Origin: Panax quinquefolius
Taxonomy: Eukaryota > Streptophyta > Magnoliopsida > Apiales > Araliaceae
Direction of reading: 5' to 3'
DNA length: 64,000 nucleotides
Assembly: GCA_020205615.1 (NCBI GenBank)
Contig: CM035170.1
Location: forward strand, 31,124,123 to 31,188,122
Shown in pieces: positions 12,655 through 24,000 of the stretch. Positions within the stretch are counted from its first letter, which is position 1. Each line of letters starts with the position of its first letter. The position numbers and the translations under genes are program-made. The notes under the pieces were generated by a model. The model was not told the origin of the DNA and searched no databases. It saw only the letters and a list, made by a program, of their open reading frames with translations.

Positions 12655-12662
12655 TATTTATA
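12655..12662 (-). promoter_or_regulatory. TATA box, B1 3' LTR
   Basis: TATAAATA on the minus strand, followed by AGAAGCTCATTCCTTCATTA, the same context as in every family B LTR in the window. Confidence 0.65.
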
Positions 12663-12841
12663 AAAGAATGGAAAGGATACTATGCAATAAAATATTCTAA
12701 TAAAATAAAAACTTTTAAATAAAATATTATATATATTATATATATATATATATATATTATATATAACATATGCTAGTTCACGGGATATACTCCCGTGATT
12801 CCTTGCTTCCCTCCTAATAATAGTTACCTATAATATATATA

Positions 12842-13052
12842 CGGTCCGGATCAAATGCATACCCATTATCTTACTCACCCGTGCTCACCCCCCTTTAGGA
12901 GATGGTTTGGTTCACACAACCGTCGTCTATACTTTTAGCGACGCTATATGTTGTCTGTCGCTAAAAGTATGAAACGATGGTTGTATGAATCAAACCGCAA
13001 TTCTAAAGGGGGTGAGCACGATGAGTAAGATAAGAGGTATGACTGATCCTTG

Positions 13053-13054
<2 letters not shown>
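12842..13054. mobile_element. Foldback MITE of about 210 bp
   Basis: The left arm (GGATCAAATGCATACC...CTTTTAGCGAC, to about 12942) and the right arm (from about 12956, GTCGCTAAAAGT...GGTATGACTGATCC) are long imperfect inverted repeats that would fold into one hairpin around a short loop (GCTATATGTTGTCT). The element lies in a TA run and is absent from the 5' LTR of the same retrotransposon, so it arrived after B1. It codes for nothing. The family is not identified; TA flanks fit a Tc1/mariner-type target, but the AT run prevents proof of the duplication. Confidence 0.8.

Positions 13055-13108
<54 letters not shown>
13055..13108. repeat. (TA)n microsatellite
   Basis: A TA dinucleotide run directly right of the MITE. 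The 5' LTR of B1 has longer TA runs at the matching place (about 20487-20541 and 20587-20628). Confidence 0.95.
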
Positions 13109-13110
<2 letters not shown>

Positions 13111-13975
13111 CAACAAAATAGTACTCCATCCCGATAACTCAAATCCCCCCACTTGCTCATGCCACCTTTACAAAATATATAAATATATAATATCACATAT
13201 TGTACTATAATATATATGTATATATATATATATATCTATATAAAACACATTCCTGCACTCCTTTTTCTTTCATCAACCGGCCGTGACAAACATACAATCC
13301 CACTCCAAGACTTTCCTCCACAAGTAAGCCCCAATGGCGTACCCCCCCTTAAAAATAACTTCTACTGATTATTTTGAAAAATGGGCAAATAGGGGTCCAT
13401 AAAATAAGTAAAACTTCATAAAAATCACCTTAATAATTTTAACAACACATATAACCTTTATTATAATTCACAAAATTAATAACTTTGTTGTCTCAATTAT
13501 TGATTTAATAATATATAAAATATTGACAATAATTGAATCAAATAACGTGAGATACTATCAAAGAAATCTTGTAGCAATAATTGAACAAAATCGAGTGACT
13601 TCTCACGTAAGCATCAATAATCAATATTGTGTGCTCTTTGTGCAACTCTGGCGTATTCATCGTACTTTTAATAATAATGGTGTTTCAACAGTTAACGGTA
13701 AAACTTCCGCCGTTATTTTCATAAATTATTTTTGTCGTTTTCTCAATCCGACAATAATTCTGTTGTGGGGTCCACCAATGATTGTGTCGTCGTACGAATA
13801 TTCCTTGCTAAAATGAATATTCCCCGACCAATCGAATATTATATAACAACTTGCGTACTTTGCAAAATTTATAAATATTACCCACAACTATAACATTATA
13901 TCAATTTACTCCATAATATTTAAAAATAATATTTATAGAAAATTCATCTTTATTTATAAAAGTTGGGGTCTTACA

Positions 13976-13985
13976 ACCTCCCCTT
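13976..13985 (-). promoter_or_regulatory. Polypurine tract of B1
   Basis: The minus strand reads AAGGGGAGGT directly before the LTR start TGTAAGACCCC. It lies one base beyond the chromodomain stop codon at 13987. Confidence 0.85.
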
Positions 13986-13986
13986 C

Positions 13987-15066
13987 TTATAAAATTTTGC
14001 CCTTAAAATTAGGGTACGTACCTGGTATGTCGAAGAGGTAAGGATACCTTGATTTCATTTTAGATTCTAACACCCAGGTCATTTCCTCAACATCCTGGTT
14101 TCTCCACAAAACTTTTACTTGAGGTATAACCTTGGAGCGTAGAATATGTTCCTTCTTATCCAAGATTTGAACAGGAACCTCTTCATATGTTAAATCTTCC
14201 GCTATTTCGTCCGGTTCTAAATCAATAATGTGGTGTGGGTCTTTCACATATTTACGTAACATAGATATGTGAAAAACATTATGAACACGAGACATACTTA
14301 GTGGTAAAGCGAGTCTATAGGCCACAGGTCCTACTCGATCGAGGATTAAAAATGGGCCGATGAATCGAGGATTGAGTTTTCCTCTCTTTCTAAATCTCGT
14401 AACTCCTTTCCATGGAGCAACATGCAACAACACATGATCTCCTATATCGAATTCCACGTCCTTTCGATGAAGATCAGCATAACTCTTTTGTCGATCTTGT
14501 GAGGTTTTTTTACGTTGTCGGATCGTTTTAATCTTTTTCATAGTCATACGTACGAACTCCGGTCCCAACAAAGTTGCTTCACCCACCTCATCCCAGCATA
14601 CTAGAGAACGACACTTTCTTCCATACAACGCTTCTATTGGAGCCATGCCAAAACTTGTTTGATAACTGTTGTTGTAGGAAAACTCCACCAACGGTAAGAA
14701 CTTGTCCCAACTTCCCTTGAAGTCAAGGACACAGAGTCTTAATAAATCTTCCAGAGTTTTAATAGTCCTCTCTGATTGTCTGTCCGTCTGAGAATGATAT
14801 GCCAAACTAAATCGTAAATCCGTGCCTATAGCTTTTTGCAAACTAACCCAAAATCGTGAAGTGAATCTTGGGTCTCGATCAGAAACTATGGATACTGGCA
14901 TACCATGCAATATTACAATCTCGTTTATGTACATACGAGCAAGACGTTCAAGTGTATAAGTTTTTCGTATCGGTAAGAAATGAGCAGACTTGGCCAATTT
15001 ATCAACAATGACCCAAATCACATCTATACCTTGAGAAACCTTAGGAAGACCGGTAACGAAATCCAT
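13987..15066 (-). CDS. Integrase core and chromodomain (C-terminal part of pol), B1
   Basis: A 359-residue open frame. Integrase catalyses insertion of the cDNA; the chromodomain is thought to steer insertion toward heterochromatin. The catalytic triad is visible as D2 (MDFVTGLP), D63 (VSDRD) and E99 (RQSER), with the 35-residue D-E spacing of retroviral-type integrases. The usual TDGQSE reads TDRQSE here. The GPFLILDRVGPVAYRLALP segment (about 238-257) is the integrase C-terminal domain. A chromodomain follows at about 308-347, with KVLWRNQDVEEMTW. The frame opens after an in-frame TAG where related proteins have Glu (WKW-stop-HITMDFV), so it is a fragment of a longer polyprotein rather than a true start. 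Confidence 0.9.
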   Translation of the reverse strand: MDFVTGLPKVSQGIDVIWVIVDKLAKSAHFLPIRKTYTLERLARMYINEIVILHGMPVSIVSDRDPRFTSRFWVSLQKAIGTDLRFSLAYHSQTDRQSERTIKTLEDLLRLCVLDFKGSWDKFLPLVEFSYNNSYQTSFGMAPIEALYGRKCRSLVCWDEVGEATLLGPEFVRMTMKKIKTIRQRKKTSQDRQKSYADLHRKDVEFDIGDHVLLHVAPWKGVTRFRKRGKLNPRFIGPFLILDRVGPVAYRLALPLSMSRVHNVFHISMLRKYVKDPHHIIDLEPDEIAEDLTYEEVPVQILDKKEHILRSKVIPQVKVLWRNQDVEEMTWVLESKMKSRYPYLFDIPGTYPNFKGKIL

Positions 15067-15165
15067 GGTAATGTGCTACCACTTCCACTCTGGAATTTCA
15101 AGTGGTTGCAATGGACCTTTTGGTACTTGATGCTCAGCTTTAACTCGTTGACAAGTTAGACACCT

Positions 15166-16008
15166 TTAGATAAACAACGCTATCTCTCTCTTCATATTGC
15201 TCCACCAAAATGTATGATGAATATCATGATACATTTTAGTACTCCCAAGATGGATTGCAAACGGTGTGTTGTGCGCCTCCATCATGATATTATATTTTAA
15301 ATTAGGGTCGTTAGGAACACAAAGTCTGGATTTGACTCGAAGTATTCCTTCTTCATCGATTCTTGGTTCCGGCATAGCACCTTGCACTTTCTTCCTCATA
15401 CGCATCAGCTCCAGGTCTGTTGCTTGAGCAGCTTTAACTTTATCAATTAAAGTCGGTTCTACTCGTATATTCGCCATCATCACATGGGTCCCTATAGTCT
15501 TTAACTCTATCTCCATCCTTTGCAAGTCACACAAAATGGGCCTTTGTGTTGACAATATCGCACTCGTACTTGTATATGATCTTCTACTCAATGCGTCAGC
15601 TACCACATTCGCTTTTCCAGGATGGTATTGGATGGTATGATCATAATCTTTCAAAAGTTCAAGCCAACGTCGTTGTCGCATGTTGAGTTCCTTTTGAGTG
15701 AAGAAATATTTGAGGCTTTTATGATCCGTAAAGATCTCCACCTTCTCCCCATACAAGTAATGCCTCAAAATTTTAAGTGCGAAGACAACAGCTACTAACT
15801 CTAGGTCATGAGTAGGATAATTCCTCTCATATTCTTTGAGTTGTCTTGAGGCATAGGCTATGACTTTCCCATGTTACAAGAGAACATATCCCAACCCTTT
15901 TCCCGAAGCATCACTGTAGATGACAAATCCCTCCAAGCCAGATGATATTGTCAGAACAGGTGCTGAAATGAGTCTCCTCTTGAGTTCTTGAAAACTCTTC
16001 TCACATTC
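15166..16008 (-). pseudogene. RNase H and integrase zinc-binding region, B1 (broken)
   Basis: Minus-strand coding region. From 15768 it reads as RNase H with Asp in [11 protein letters not shown] and in ADALSRRS (residues 15 and 58 of that open stretch). The preceding part, [16 protein letters not shown], is readable upstream to about 15850, and a stop lies near 15875. After a linker, the N-terminal integrase domain begins ([26 protein letters not shown]). It ends in a stop at about 15166, before the CxxC pair of the HHCC zinc site. This polypeptide would have degraded the RNA strand during reverse transcription. Confidence 0.85.
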
Positions 16009-16413
16009 TTAACTCCAACCGAACTTTGCATCTTTCCGAGTCAGCTGAGTTAATGGAGTAGATATTCGAGAAAATCCTTCCACGAATCTCCGATAATAAC
16101 CAGCTAAGACGAGAAAGCAACGTACTTCGGTCACTGATTTAGGTTGCTCCCAGCTTTGAATTGCTTCAATCTTTGCCGGGTCAACAGAAATTCCATGACT
16201 TGATACTACGTGCCCAAGGAATGCTACTTCCTCAAGCCAGAACTCACATTTCTTCAACTTGGCATAAAGCTTGTATTCACAAAGCTTTTGGAGTGTCAGC
16301 CTCAAGTGTTGCTCATGATCTTCACGGCTTTTGGAATAAATAAGGATGTCATCAATAAAGACGACCACAAAGTGATCCAAATATTCCTTGAATACTCGGT
16401 TCATCATATCCAT
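16009..16413 (-). pseudogene. Reverse transcriptase, catalytic half, B1
   Basis: A 134-residue frame carrying the RT active-site motif FIDD (Asp 21 and 22, within [13 protein letters not shown]), the [11 protein letters not shown] segment and the start of the connection region ([13 protein letters not shown]). It is separated from the N-terminal RT half at 16572-16793 by a frameshift in a C-rich run next to the NAP-AAF motif at about 16425-16435. All RT motifs are present but not in one frame. Confidence 0.88.
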
Positions 16414-16571
16414 GAAGGCGGCGGGGGAGCATTAGTCAATCCAAAGGACATGACTAGGAATTCATAATGCCGTCTTCGAGTTCGAAAAGCCATCTTTGGA
16501 ATGTCATCTGTTCTAATCTTCAATTGGTGATATCCGGAACGAAGATCAATCTTTGAAAAGAATTTGGCTCC

Positions 16572-16793
16572 TTACAACTGGTCAAACAGGTCATCAATAC
16601 GTGGCAATGGGTACTTATTTTTGATGGTGACATGATTCAACTCCCGATAATCAATAAAAAGTCTCATACTCCCATCTTTCTTCTTCACGAATAGAATAGG
16701 AGCACCCCAAGGAGAAGTACTATGACGAATAAAGCCAATGTCTAACAATTCCTGCAGTTGGGTTTTTAAATCTTGAAGTTCAATAGGAGCCAT
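16572..16793 (-). pseudogene. Reverse transcriptase, N-terminal half, B1
   Basis: A 73-residue stretch with [38 protein letters not shown] and [13 protein letters not shown], the conserved fingers motifs of Ty3/gypsy RT. A stop replaces a Gln/Lys codon just after FDQL, so the segment with the first catalytic Asp (16420-16570) is readable only beyond the break. Confidence 0.88.
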
Positions 16794-16927
16794 TCGATAT
16801 GGGGCTTTGGAAATGGGTTTTGTACCGGGTTCAAGGTCGATACAAAATTCAATTTCACGCTTTCGAGGTTAGGCCGGGGAAGTTCTTGAGAATACGTTAG
16901 GAAATTCATTAACAATAGAAATATCAT

Positions 16928-17755
16928 TCAAACTGACGTATTTTTGTTTAGATCCGTGACATGAGCTAAGAAAGCTTGACATCCGTTTTTCAATAAACGA
17001 ATAGCTTTATGGCTTGAGATGACCGTGATTGATTTTAATGGTTTGGTCGATTGAATTCGCGTAATAGGTTGATTAGTAATATAAAAGCTAACAACCTTAC
17101 GAAAACAATCAATTTTTGCATGATAAGTAGTTAACCAATCAATCCCTAGAATCACGTCAAATGCAAGTATTTTCAATGAAATAAGATCAACAGGTAATAT
17201 GAGGGTACCGATTTGAACCAAACAAGACTTATAAGCGATTGGATGTAATGAAGGTTTCTCCCAATGGAGTTTCCACGAGATAAGTCAAAGTCTAATTTCT
17301 CCGTAGTCAAAATTTAATCGTTGGTATAAGTAGGTGAAATAAAAGAATGGGTAGAACCGGTATCAAATAAAGTATAGATTTCGTTAGAGTTTATGATAAG
17401 CTTACCCGTGATGACCTCATTCGGGTTCCTTGCTTTCTGGGAGGTCACAACAAACGCTCTCCCTTGCACTACTGGTTTTGACTTTTCTAGGACGGCCTTT
17501 GGTGCCTCCATCCTAGCTGAATTTATCTTCGGTGAACGACAAAATCGGGCTAAGTGACCTTCTCTTCCATAATTATAACATGCTTTGACTGACATCGTAG
17601 GTTTTGGTGATGTGCCCCTCCCTCGCATTTGAAACATATGATAGGTGGTCGTTCTCCTTCCTTAATGACAGTCTTTGGTCTTGACGTCTTTCCATCATTA
17701 TTGAATCTCCTCTTCTTGAAATGTCCATTCTTATTGTTTTGTACACGATTACCAA
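16928..17755 (-). pseudogene. Zinc knuckle and aspartic protease, B1 (two pieces)
   Basis: From the minus strand, 17755-17573 and 17637-17314 carry a CCHC knuckle (CYNYGREGHLARFC, with Tyr in place of the second Cys) and the protease active site LFDTGSTHSFISP. The second piece, 17221-16928, holds the protease C-terminal motif ILAFDVILGIDWL. Protease releases mature proteins from the polyprotein. A frameshift at 17222-17310 separates the pieces. Confidence 0.85.
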
Positions 17756-17980
17756 TTCTAAGTGGTTACCATTTTAGCTGTTGATTCCCTCCATGCTTGT
17801 TGTCACCACTTGATGATGCTCTCATTGGTATTATCATTTTGTCGATTGCTCTCTTTTAGTTACGTTGACTTTCATTATCGCTGCTCCACTAATCGAGCCT
17901 ATTTACAATATCTGAATATAAACACGGTTTATGAGAAATAAGATGTTGACGTATCTTGACTTCAAACCTCTTAAAAACAT

Positions 17981-18601
17981 CTATGTCATTCTCTCTTCAT
18001 TATCCACCAAGTGGGACGCAAATCGGGATAACTCTGCAAATTTAGCCTCGTATTGCGACACGGTCATATTGTTTTGTTCCAACTTGATAAACTCCACCTC
18101 CTTCATGTGTGGCCGAATACTTTCGGGAAAGTATTTGTCATTGAACAACTCTTGGAACTTCTCCCAAGACATCTTCAAGATCTGGCGGGTTGAGTCGTTT
18201 CTGGATTTCCCACCGATGTCTCAGCCTCTCCGCGCAACATAAAAGGCGTGAAGGGAACTTTTCGCTCCTCGGAGCATCCCAAGACATCAAATATCATGGT
18301 GATCTGCTTTATCCATGCTTCCGCCATAAGTGGTTTTGGCTCTCCCTTAAACTCCGATGGTCCCAGCTCCTTGAACTGTTTAGCGGTGACCGTCCGAGAG
18401 TTTCCAGTGTTTCCACCTGCATTTTGGACGGGGAGCCGCTCTCGCTTTCTGTTGCATGAATTGCATAAAGCCCTTGAACATTTGATCATTCATCATTTGG
18501 TCAGTGTTGTTGTTTGCATGAGGATTATCGCCTTCACGATGCACATTATCCCGATTATTGATATGTGGTGAATCAACGATCACTTTTGTGCTCCATTGCA
18601 A
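17981..18601 (-). pseudogene. gag capsid protein, B1 (frameshifted)
   Basis: Three overlapping frames together cover gag: 18601-18380 (Asn/Asp-rich N terminus, MFKGFMQFMQQKA), 18489-18175 (FKELGPSEFKGEPKPLMAEAW, IFDVLGCSEERKVPF) and 18178-17981 (KMSWEKFQELFNDKYFP, EVEFIKLEQNNMTVSQYEAKF). This is the retrotransposon gag fold of Tekay/Del chromoviruses and would build the virus-like particle. An uninterrupted relative is at 35172-35768. The WW motif after MLRGEA is garbled here. Confidence 0.87.
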
Positions 18602-18794
18602 TTCTCAACATTCTCGGATGTCATTTTCAGAATCTTGCCACAAAACAAAGGTTAATTGACATGTAACATATTATCCCTAAATTACGTAGGACCAATTAAA
18701 TACCACATAAACTTAAGTAGGTCATACTAACGAAGAATTCCTGTCTCTCCCCTCTAGTACTATTCTCACATCTTAGCCAAGGATCATATCCTAA

Positions 18795-18806
18795 GCTTTG
18801 ATACCA
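18795..18806 (-). promoter_or_regulatory. Primer binding site of B1
   Basis: The minus strand reads TGGTATCAAAGC, one change from the initiator tRNA-Met site TGGTATCAGAGC, three bases after the LTR terminus GTCACA. Confidence 0.88.
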
Positions 18807-18808
18807 AT

Positions 18809-20480
18809 TGTGACGCCCCCAAAAATTAGGTATACATCACCCATCTTGGGTCGTCGATACATGGTACAAAAATTCAAATACAACTTACTAATCTGTTGTC
18901 GTGTAATAATACGACAAAACATAACTCGTGAGTTTGAATACAATTATTGTCTACTAGAGATTATACAAACTCAAAAGGAGTCCTTATTACAATTATTAAA
19001 ACACTATTTCACGAGAATAGTGAGGACTACTAATGTTATCCTCGGGACAATCACTCAGTTCCCCAGACTAGTCCTGTTATGTTCTCATTTTACAAGAGAA
19101 CGATGAAAAGAAAGGGTGAGCTCAACTAGCTCGATAAGAAATATTATGACTAAGATAATGCGAAATAAATTATCGTTAGCCTTCAACAATGTTAAGCCGA
19201 TAAAATATAACAACATCAAGTTTAATCAAGCACTAACAAGCAATCCATTAAAAAGAGTCATGTAGAGAATAAAATCTACTATCTTTTATGATTTAAAAGG
19301 TTTTTCATGACTTTTATCGCCGGGACTCAGCTTAATAAATAATCCACATCATCGAATCACCCCTGCACTACGGCCAAGGATATTCTTTAGTATCATGACC
19401 ACAACTATCCATACACTACGAGCCAAGAATATTTGTGTATTCATTAATGGTTATGATCATGCCAACAACTATCCATCAATGCACTACGGGCCAATGAGGA
19501 CTTTTTTCATATCATTTGTAACATTACGGTCCATGATTACACCGAATAATCCACAGTCATAATCATACCAAGTCCATCTATGCACTACAAAAGCCACGAT
19601 GACTTTCAACATAATATAAACATGAGGATGATGACAATGATATAAGAATTTAATAAAATAAGTTCAAGAATTAATTTATCCATGAACCAATAACATCCAA
19701 ATTGTCAACATGATACTGCTTTGTAGAGTAAAATTCAAGAATGCTTAGAAGAATATTTCCATGAAAAGATACTAGATGAAGCGCAAATATCGTGGATATT
19801 CCACTAATTTCATGGAGTATAGAAGTCAAAACTTTAACCAACTGAGTATAATAACGAATGAAATAACAAAAGAAATCACCATGCATGCGGTGCTTAGCAT
19901 GGACGAGTTATTCAACATAATAAATAATCGGAACCAAAGGTCGGTGAAATTATAGACCCACAAGATGTTCCAATAGAATAATACAGACGGAACGGTCCGG
20001 CGAAAAGCATGCATGACAGGATATTCCAATGAATAATAATAAAGATTTTAACTAGGTCCGGCGTAAAATGCATGAGCACGGATATTCCACAAAATAATAA
20101 TAATAAAGAACCGAATTCCGTAGGCGTAAAAAGCGCATGAGACGAGGATATTCCAATGCATAATAATAATAAAGATGGAATAATAGAAGAATGTCACCAA
20201 GTATAGGGTAGTCGCGCGTATACTAGTTATTCCAATGAATAATAAAGAATAGAATAATGAAGTTCTCTTCATGAATACAAAAGAAATAATAACCCTTACC
20301 GTAAAAAATCGGATATAAGAGTAGGGAAGTAGCGAATACTTTTCTACGGTTTCTCTATAATTTCTCTCTCTGAGAGTTTCGTGAATTAAATAAGAAATAA
20401 TGAAGGAATGAGCTTATTTATAGGAGAATGGAAAGGATACTATGCAATAAAATATTCTAATAAAATAAAAACTTTTAAAT

Positions 20481-20543
<63 letters not shown>

Positions 20544-20578
20544 TCCGTGATTCCTTCTTCCCTCCTAACAATTGTTAC

Positions 20579-20631
<53 letters not shown>

Positions 20632-21491
20632 CTCCATCTTGTACTCCATCTTGATAACTCAAATCCCCCACTTGCGACCACCTTTACAAAATATATAAAT
20701 ATATAATATCACATATTGTACTATAATATATATCTATATAAAACACATTCCTGCACACCTTTTTCTTTCATCAACCGGCCGTGACAAACATAAAATCCCA
20801 CTCCAAGACTTTTCTCCACAAGTGGGCCCCAATCGTGCCCCACCCCTTAAAAAAATAACTTCTACTGATTATTTTGAAAAATGGGCAAATGGGGTCCATA
20901 AAATAAGCAAAACTTCATAAAAATCACCTTAATAATTTTAACAACACTTATCACCTTTATTATAATTCACAATATTAATAACTTTGTTGTCTCAATTATT
21001 GATTTAATAATATATAAAATATTGAAAATAATTGAATCAAATAACGTGAGATACTATGCAAAGTGATTCATCAGAGCAATAATTGAACAAAAGCGAGTGA
21101 CTTCTCACGTAAGCATCAATAATCAATATCGTATTATCACTTTAATGCGACTCACGACATTCTTCTTACTTTTTAACACTGGGTGTTTCAACGATTAAGA
21201 GTAAAACTTCCGCCCAGTTATTTTCATAAAGTATTTTTTTGTCATTTTCTCGATCCGAAATGATAATAATTCGTTGTAGGGTCCACTAATGATTGTCTTG
21301 TCGTCGTCATTTAATATTTCACGCTTCATGAATATTCCCAGGCCAATCGAATATTATATAACAACTTCATGTACTTTGCAAAATTTATAAATATTAACCA
21401 CAACTATAACATTATATCAATTTACTCCATAATATTTAAAAATAATATTTATAGAAAATTCATCTTTATTTATAAAAGTTGGGGTCTTACA
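18809..21491 (-). mobile_element. 5' LTR of B1 (2683 bp)
   Basis: Pairs with the 3' LTR at 11054-13975. It contains the hairpin array (about 19340-19610), the ATTCCA/TGGAAT array (about 19850-20290), a TATA box (20415-20422, minus) and two long TA runs. It lacks the foldback MITE. No gene. Confidence 0.93.
20415..20422 (-). promoter_or_regulatory. TATA box, B1 5' LTR
   Basis: TATAAATA on the minus strand, upstream of the array-bearing part of the LTR. As the 5' LTR this is the promoter that would drive B1. Confidence 0.65.
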
Positions 21492-21496
21492 GCAGT

Positions 21497-21832
21497 GGGA
21501 GATGCAGCTTTGTCATCTTGCAGCCTTTCTTCATTTTTAGAGTGAATACTTTGAGTTAGCCATGGGACTTGTGCATTCTTCTTCATCATTAGAGTCTGCA
21601 TTATCTTCCATGAATCTGGTTCCACCTTCATCGCTAGATTTTTTCTTTGGGGACTCAGTCTTGACATCATCAGTTCTTTTTTCTTCTTCTGACTCTACGT
21701 CTTTTTCTTCGTCAAATGTACTTTCTTGGGAAGCTGGGACTGGTCTGTTTACCACCTTAGCTTTCTTCCTGGATGGCCCTTGAAGTAATCTGTTACTTCT
21801 CCTCTTTGTAGTCTCTGCAGTTGAGACCTTTT
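21497..21832 (-). pseudogene. N-terminal piece of element G acidic ORF
   Basis: Continuation of the ORF at 9401-11053 on the far side of B1. The minus strand gives a Ser/Glu/Asp/Lys-rich disordered stretch (ASQESTFDEEKDVESEEE, KTESPKKKSSDEGG). Two frames are needed (21755-21537 and 21670-21497). It is cut off at 21832 by element E, so the true start is not visible. The function is unknown. Confidence 0.55.
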
Positions 21833-22187
21833 TGTTAGAGTTTATGCCCTAAAGGCCAATTATTTGATATAATTGCTTAACGTTTTGATATTATATTTGA
21901 ATTGAATAAATGAATGATTTTATTATGGTTTTATTTACTGCGTTATATAAATGTTAACATAATAAAAAAAATTCTTAGAATATTGATACAAATTATATAA
22001 TTTCAAGTGTGTGACTTGAACATGAGATTATATAATTACAATTAGTATCATTGTTCTTAAATGTTCTGAATCGAAAGTCATTGTTGATGGGACAACAATG
22101 ATGCATTAAAACTAGTATGTGGATTATTGATGACCAAATCTCATTGGTCATAAATATATGAGATATTAAGTCAATGCATAGGTACAT
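21833..22187 (+). mobile_element. Copia-like LTR E, first piece
   Basis: Begins TGTTAGAGTTTATGCCCTAAAGGCC, a start I associate with plant Ty1/copia LTRs. It has no coding content. It is interrupted at 22187 by the B array (duplication TACAT) and resumes at 39984. The expected duplication CTTTT left of it (21828-21832) cannot be matched because the right end of E is not in view. Confidence 0.5.
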
Positions 22188-22933
22188 TGTGAGACCCCGG
22201 ATTTTATGAATAAAGATTTAATTTTCTAGAAATGTTTTTTTTAATATTATGGTGTGAATTTGAGATAATGTTATAGTTGTGGGTAATATTTATAAAAATT
22301 AAAAAGTATGCAAGTTGTTGTATAATATTCGATTGGTCGGGGAATATTCTTTTTGTCGGGGAATATCCGTACGACGGTACAATCATTGGTGGACCCCGCA
22401 ACAGAATTATTGTCGGATGAAGAAAATGACAAAAATATTTTTATGAGAATAACAAATGAAAGTTTTACTGATTAATCTTTGTTGAACTACTCGGTAGTAA
22501 AAATACGATGTCTGGCGTGGTTGCGTAGTAGCACTGCGGTATTGATTATTGATGCTTATGTGATAAGTCACTCAATTTTGTTTTTATTAGTATTATTAAT
22601 GTAATAAAAAAAATCGAAAAGCTTTTTATATAAAATTACGAGAATACTTTTATAAAGTTATTCGTTTTATTAGGCTAATAGTAAAATCTTTTTATATAAA
22701 ATAGAATACTTTTATAAAGTTATTTGTTTTATTAGACAATAATTAGAATATATTATATTTTATTATGCATAGTGTATTATAGTAAAATCTTTTATAAAGT
22801 TATTTGTTTTATTAGATTATAAATAGAATATATTATATTTTATTTAAAAGATTTTGCTTAAAATATGGACCGTCAGATTAAAGTAAATCAATCTGGACCG
22901 TTCATGAGTTAGTTACTATGTAGTCCATTTTTC

Positions 22934-22941
22934 TATAAATA
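22934..22941 (+). promoter_or_regulatory. TATA box, LTR1 of B array
   Basis: TATAAATA followed by GAAGCTCATTCCTTC, identical in context to the other B LTRs (28037, 33301, 38399 and 56354). Confidence 0.65.
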
Positions 22942-23108
22942 GAAGCTCATTCCTTCATTATTTCTTACAAATTCACTGAAACTCTAGAGAGAGAAACTAT
23001 AGAGAGAAAGAAGAAAAGTGTTCTACTACTTCACTACTTATATATATCTAGTACTCTTCTTCTTAAGGTAGAGTGTATTATTTCTTTTGTTTTCATGAAG
23101 AGAACTTT

Positions 23109-23460
23109 TGTTATTTCATTCTTTATTATTCTGTTGGAATATCTTGTCTGTCAGGATACCATTTTGAAATTCTGACTGATTCCATCTTTATTATTCTGTT
23201 GGAATATCCTGTCAGTGCATTTTACATCGGACCTGATTCCGTCTTTATTATTATGTTGGAATATCCTATTTGTGCGTTTTCACGTACTTTATTATTCCAG
23301 TATTTATTATTTGTTGGAATATCCTATCTATTGGTTTACTTAACTTCCGTTATTTATTATTCTATTGGAATAACTTCTTTATATGCGATCATCGCATGCC
23401 CGGTGATTTCTTTTGTTATTCCATTCTTTATTATACTCAGTTGGTTAAAGTTTTGACTTC
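23109..23460 (+). repeat. ATTCCA/TGGAAT palindrome array, LTR1
   Basis: Tandem units of about 60-70 bp built around TTATTCCA-TTCTTTATTATTNNNTTGGAATAAC, giving stems of six to eight pairs. The same array is longer in LTR3 (33490-34000) and is present in LTR2, LTR4, B1 and the solo LTR. Spacers contain GGGACTGATTCCG-like words. Confidence 0.8.
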
Positions 23461-23683
23461 TATACTCCATGAAATTAGTGGAATATCCTTAATATTTGCG
23501 CTTCATTCAGTATCTTTTCATGGAAATATTCTTCTGAGCATTCTTGAATTTTACTCTAAAAAGTAGTATCATGTTGACAATTTGGACGTTATTAGTTCCT
23601 GAATAAATTAATTCTTGAACTTGTTTTATTGAATTCTTATATCATTGTCATCATCCTCATGTTTATATTTTTTTGAAAGTCAT

Positions 23684-24000
23684 TTGTGGCACATGTAGTG
23701 CATAGATGGACTTGGTATGATTATGACCGAGGATTATTCGGTTGTAATCATGGCCGTAATGTTACAAATGATGTGGAATAAGTCCTCATTGGCGTCTGTG
23801 GTGCATTGATGGACGATTTTGATATGATTATGGCTATGGATTCTCTTTGGTAGTAGAGTGAAGATGAATTGTTTTATGGCATGATCGGGACATGTTGATG
23901 AATACATGATTATCTTTGGTCGTAGTGCATGGATAATTAAATGGTGCGTGATACTAAAGAATATCCTTGGCAGAAGTAGTGCGGGGGATTCGATGATGTG
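23684..24000 (+). repeat. Constant-loop hairpin array, LTR1
   Basis: Five or six units spaced about 60-70 bp apart, each an imperfect inverted repeat around a core near TTGGCCGTAGTGC. Arms differ between units but still pair. A further hairpin, ATGATTATGACCGA...TCGGTTGTAATCAT, lies at about 23717-23753. Copies occur in every family B LTR. Confidence 0.82.

Larger units (their letters stand above)
11054..13975 (-). mobile_element. 3' LTR of B1 (2922 bp)
   Basis: Matches the 5' LTR at 18809-21491 over its length. It is about 239 bp longer, mostly because of the foldback insertion at about 12842-13054. It contains the hairpin array (about 11590-11870), the ATTCCA/TGGAAT array (about 12100-12540) and a TATA box (12655-12662, minus). 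No gene; reading frames at 11690-12130 and 12990-13196 are non-coding. Confidence 0.92.
11054..21491 (-). mobile_element. B1: Tekay-type chromovirus with both LTRs, minus strand
   Basis: A 10.4-kb insertion bounded by TGTGACGCCCCC (11054) and GGGGTCTTACA (21491), flanked by the 5-bp duplication GCAGT at 11049-11053 and 21492-21496. The LTRs are 11054-13975 (3') and 18809-21491 (5'). The primer site is at 18795-18806 and the polypurine tract at 13976-13985. The 4.8-kb internal region codes in order for gag, zinc knuckle, protease, RT, RNase H, integrase and chromodomain, all in pieces. It belongs to the same LTR family as the array at 22188-39978 and the solo LTR at 55609-58032, and is the only copy of that family here with a full pol order. 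Confidence 0.93.
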
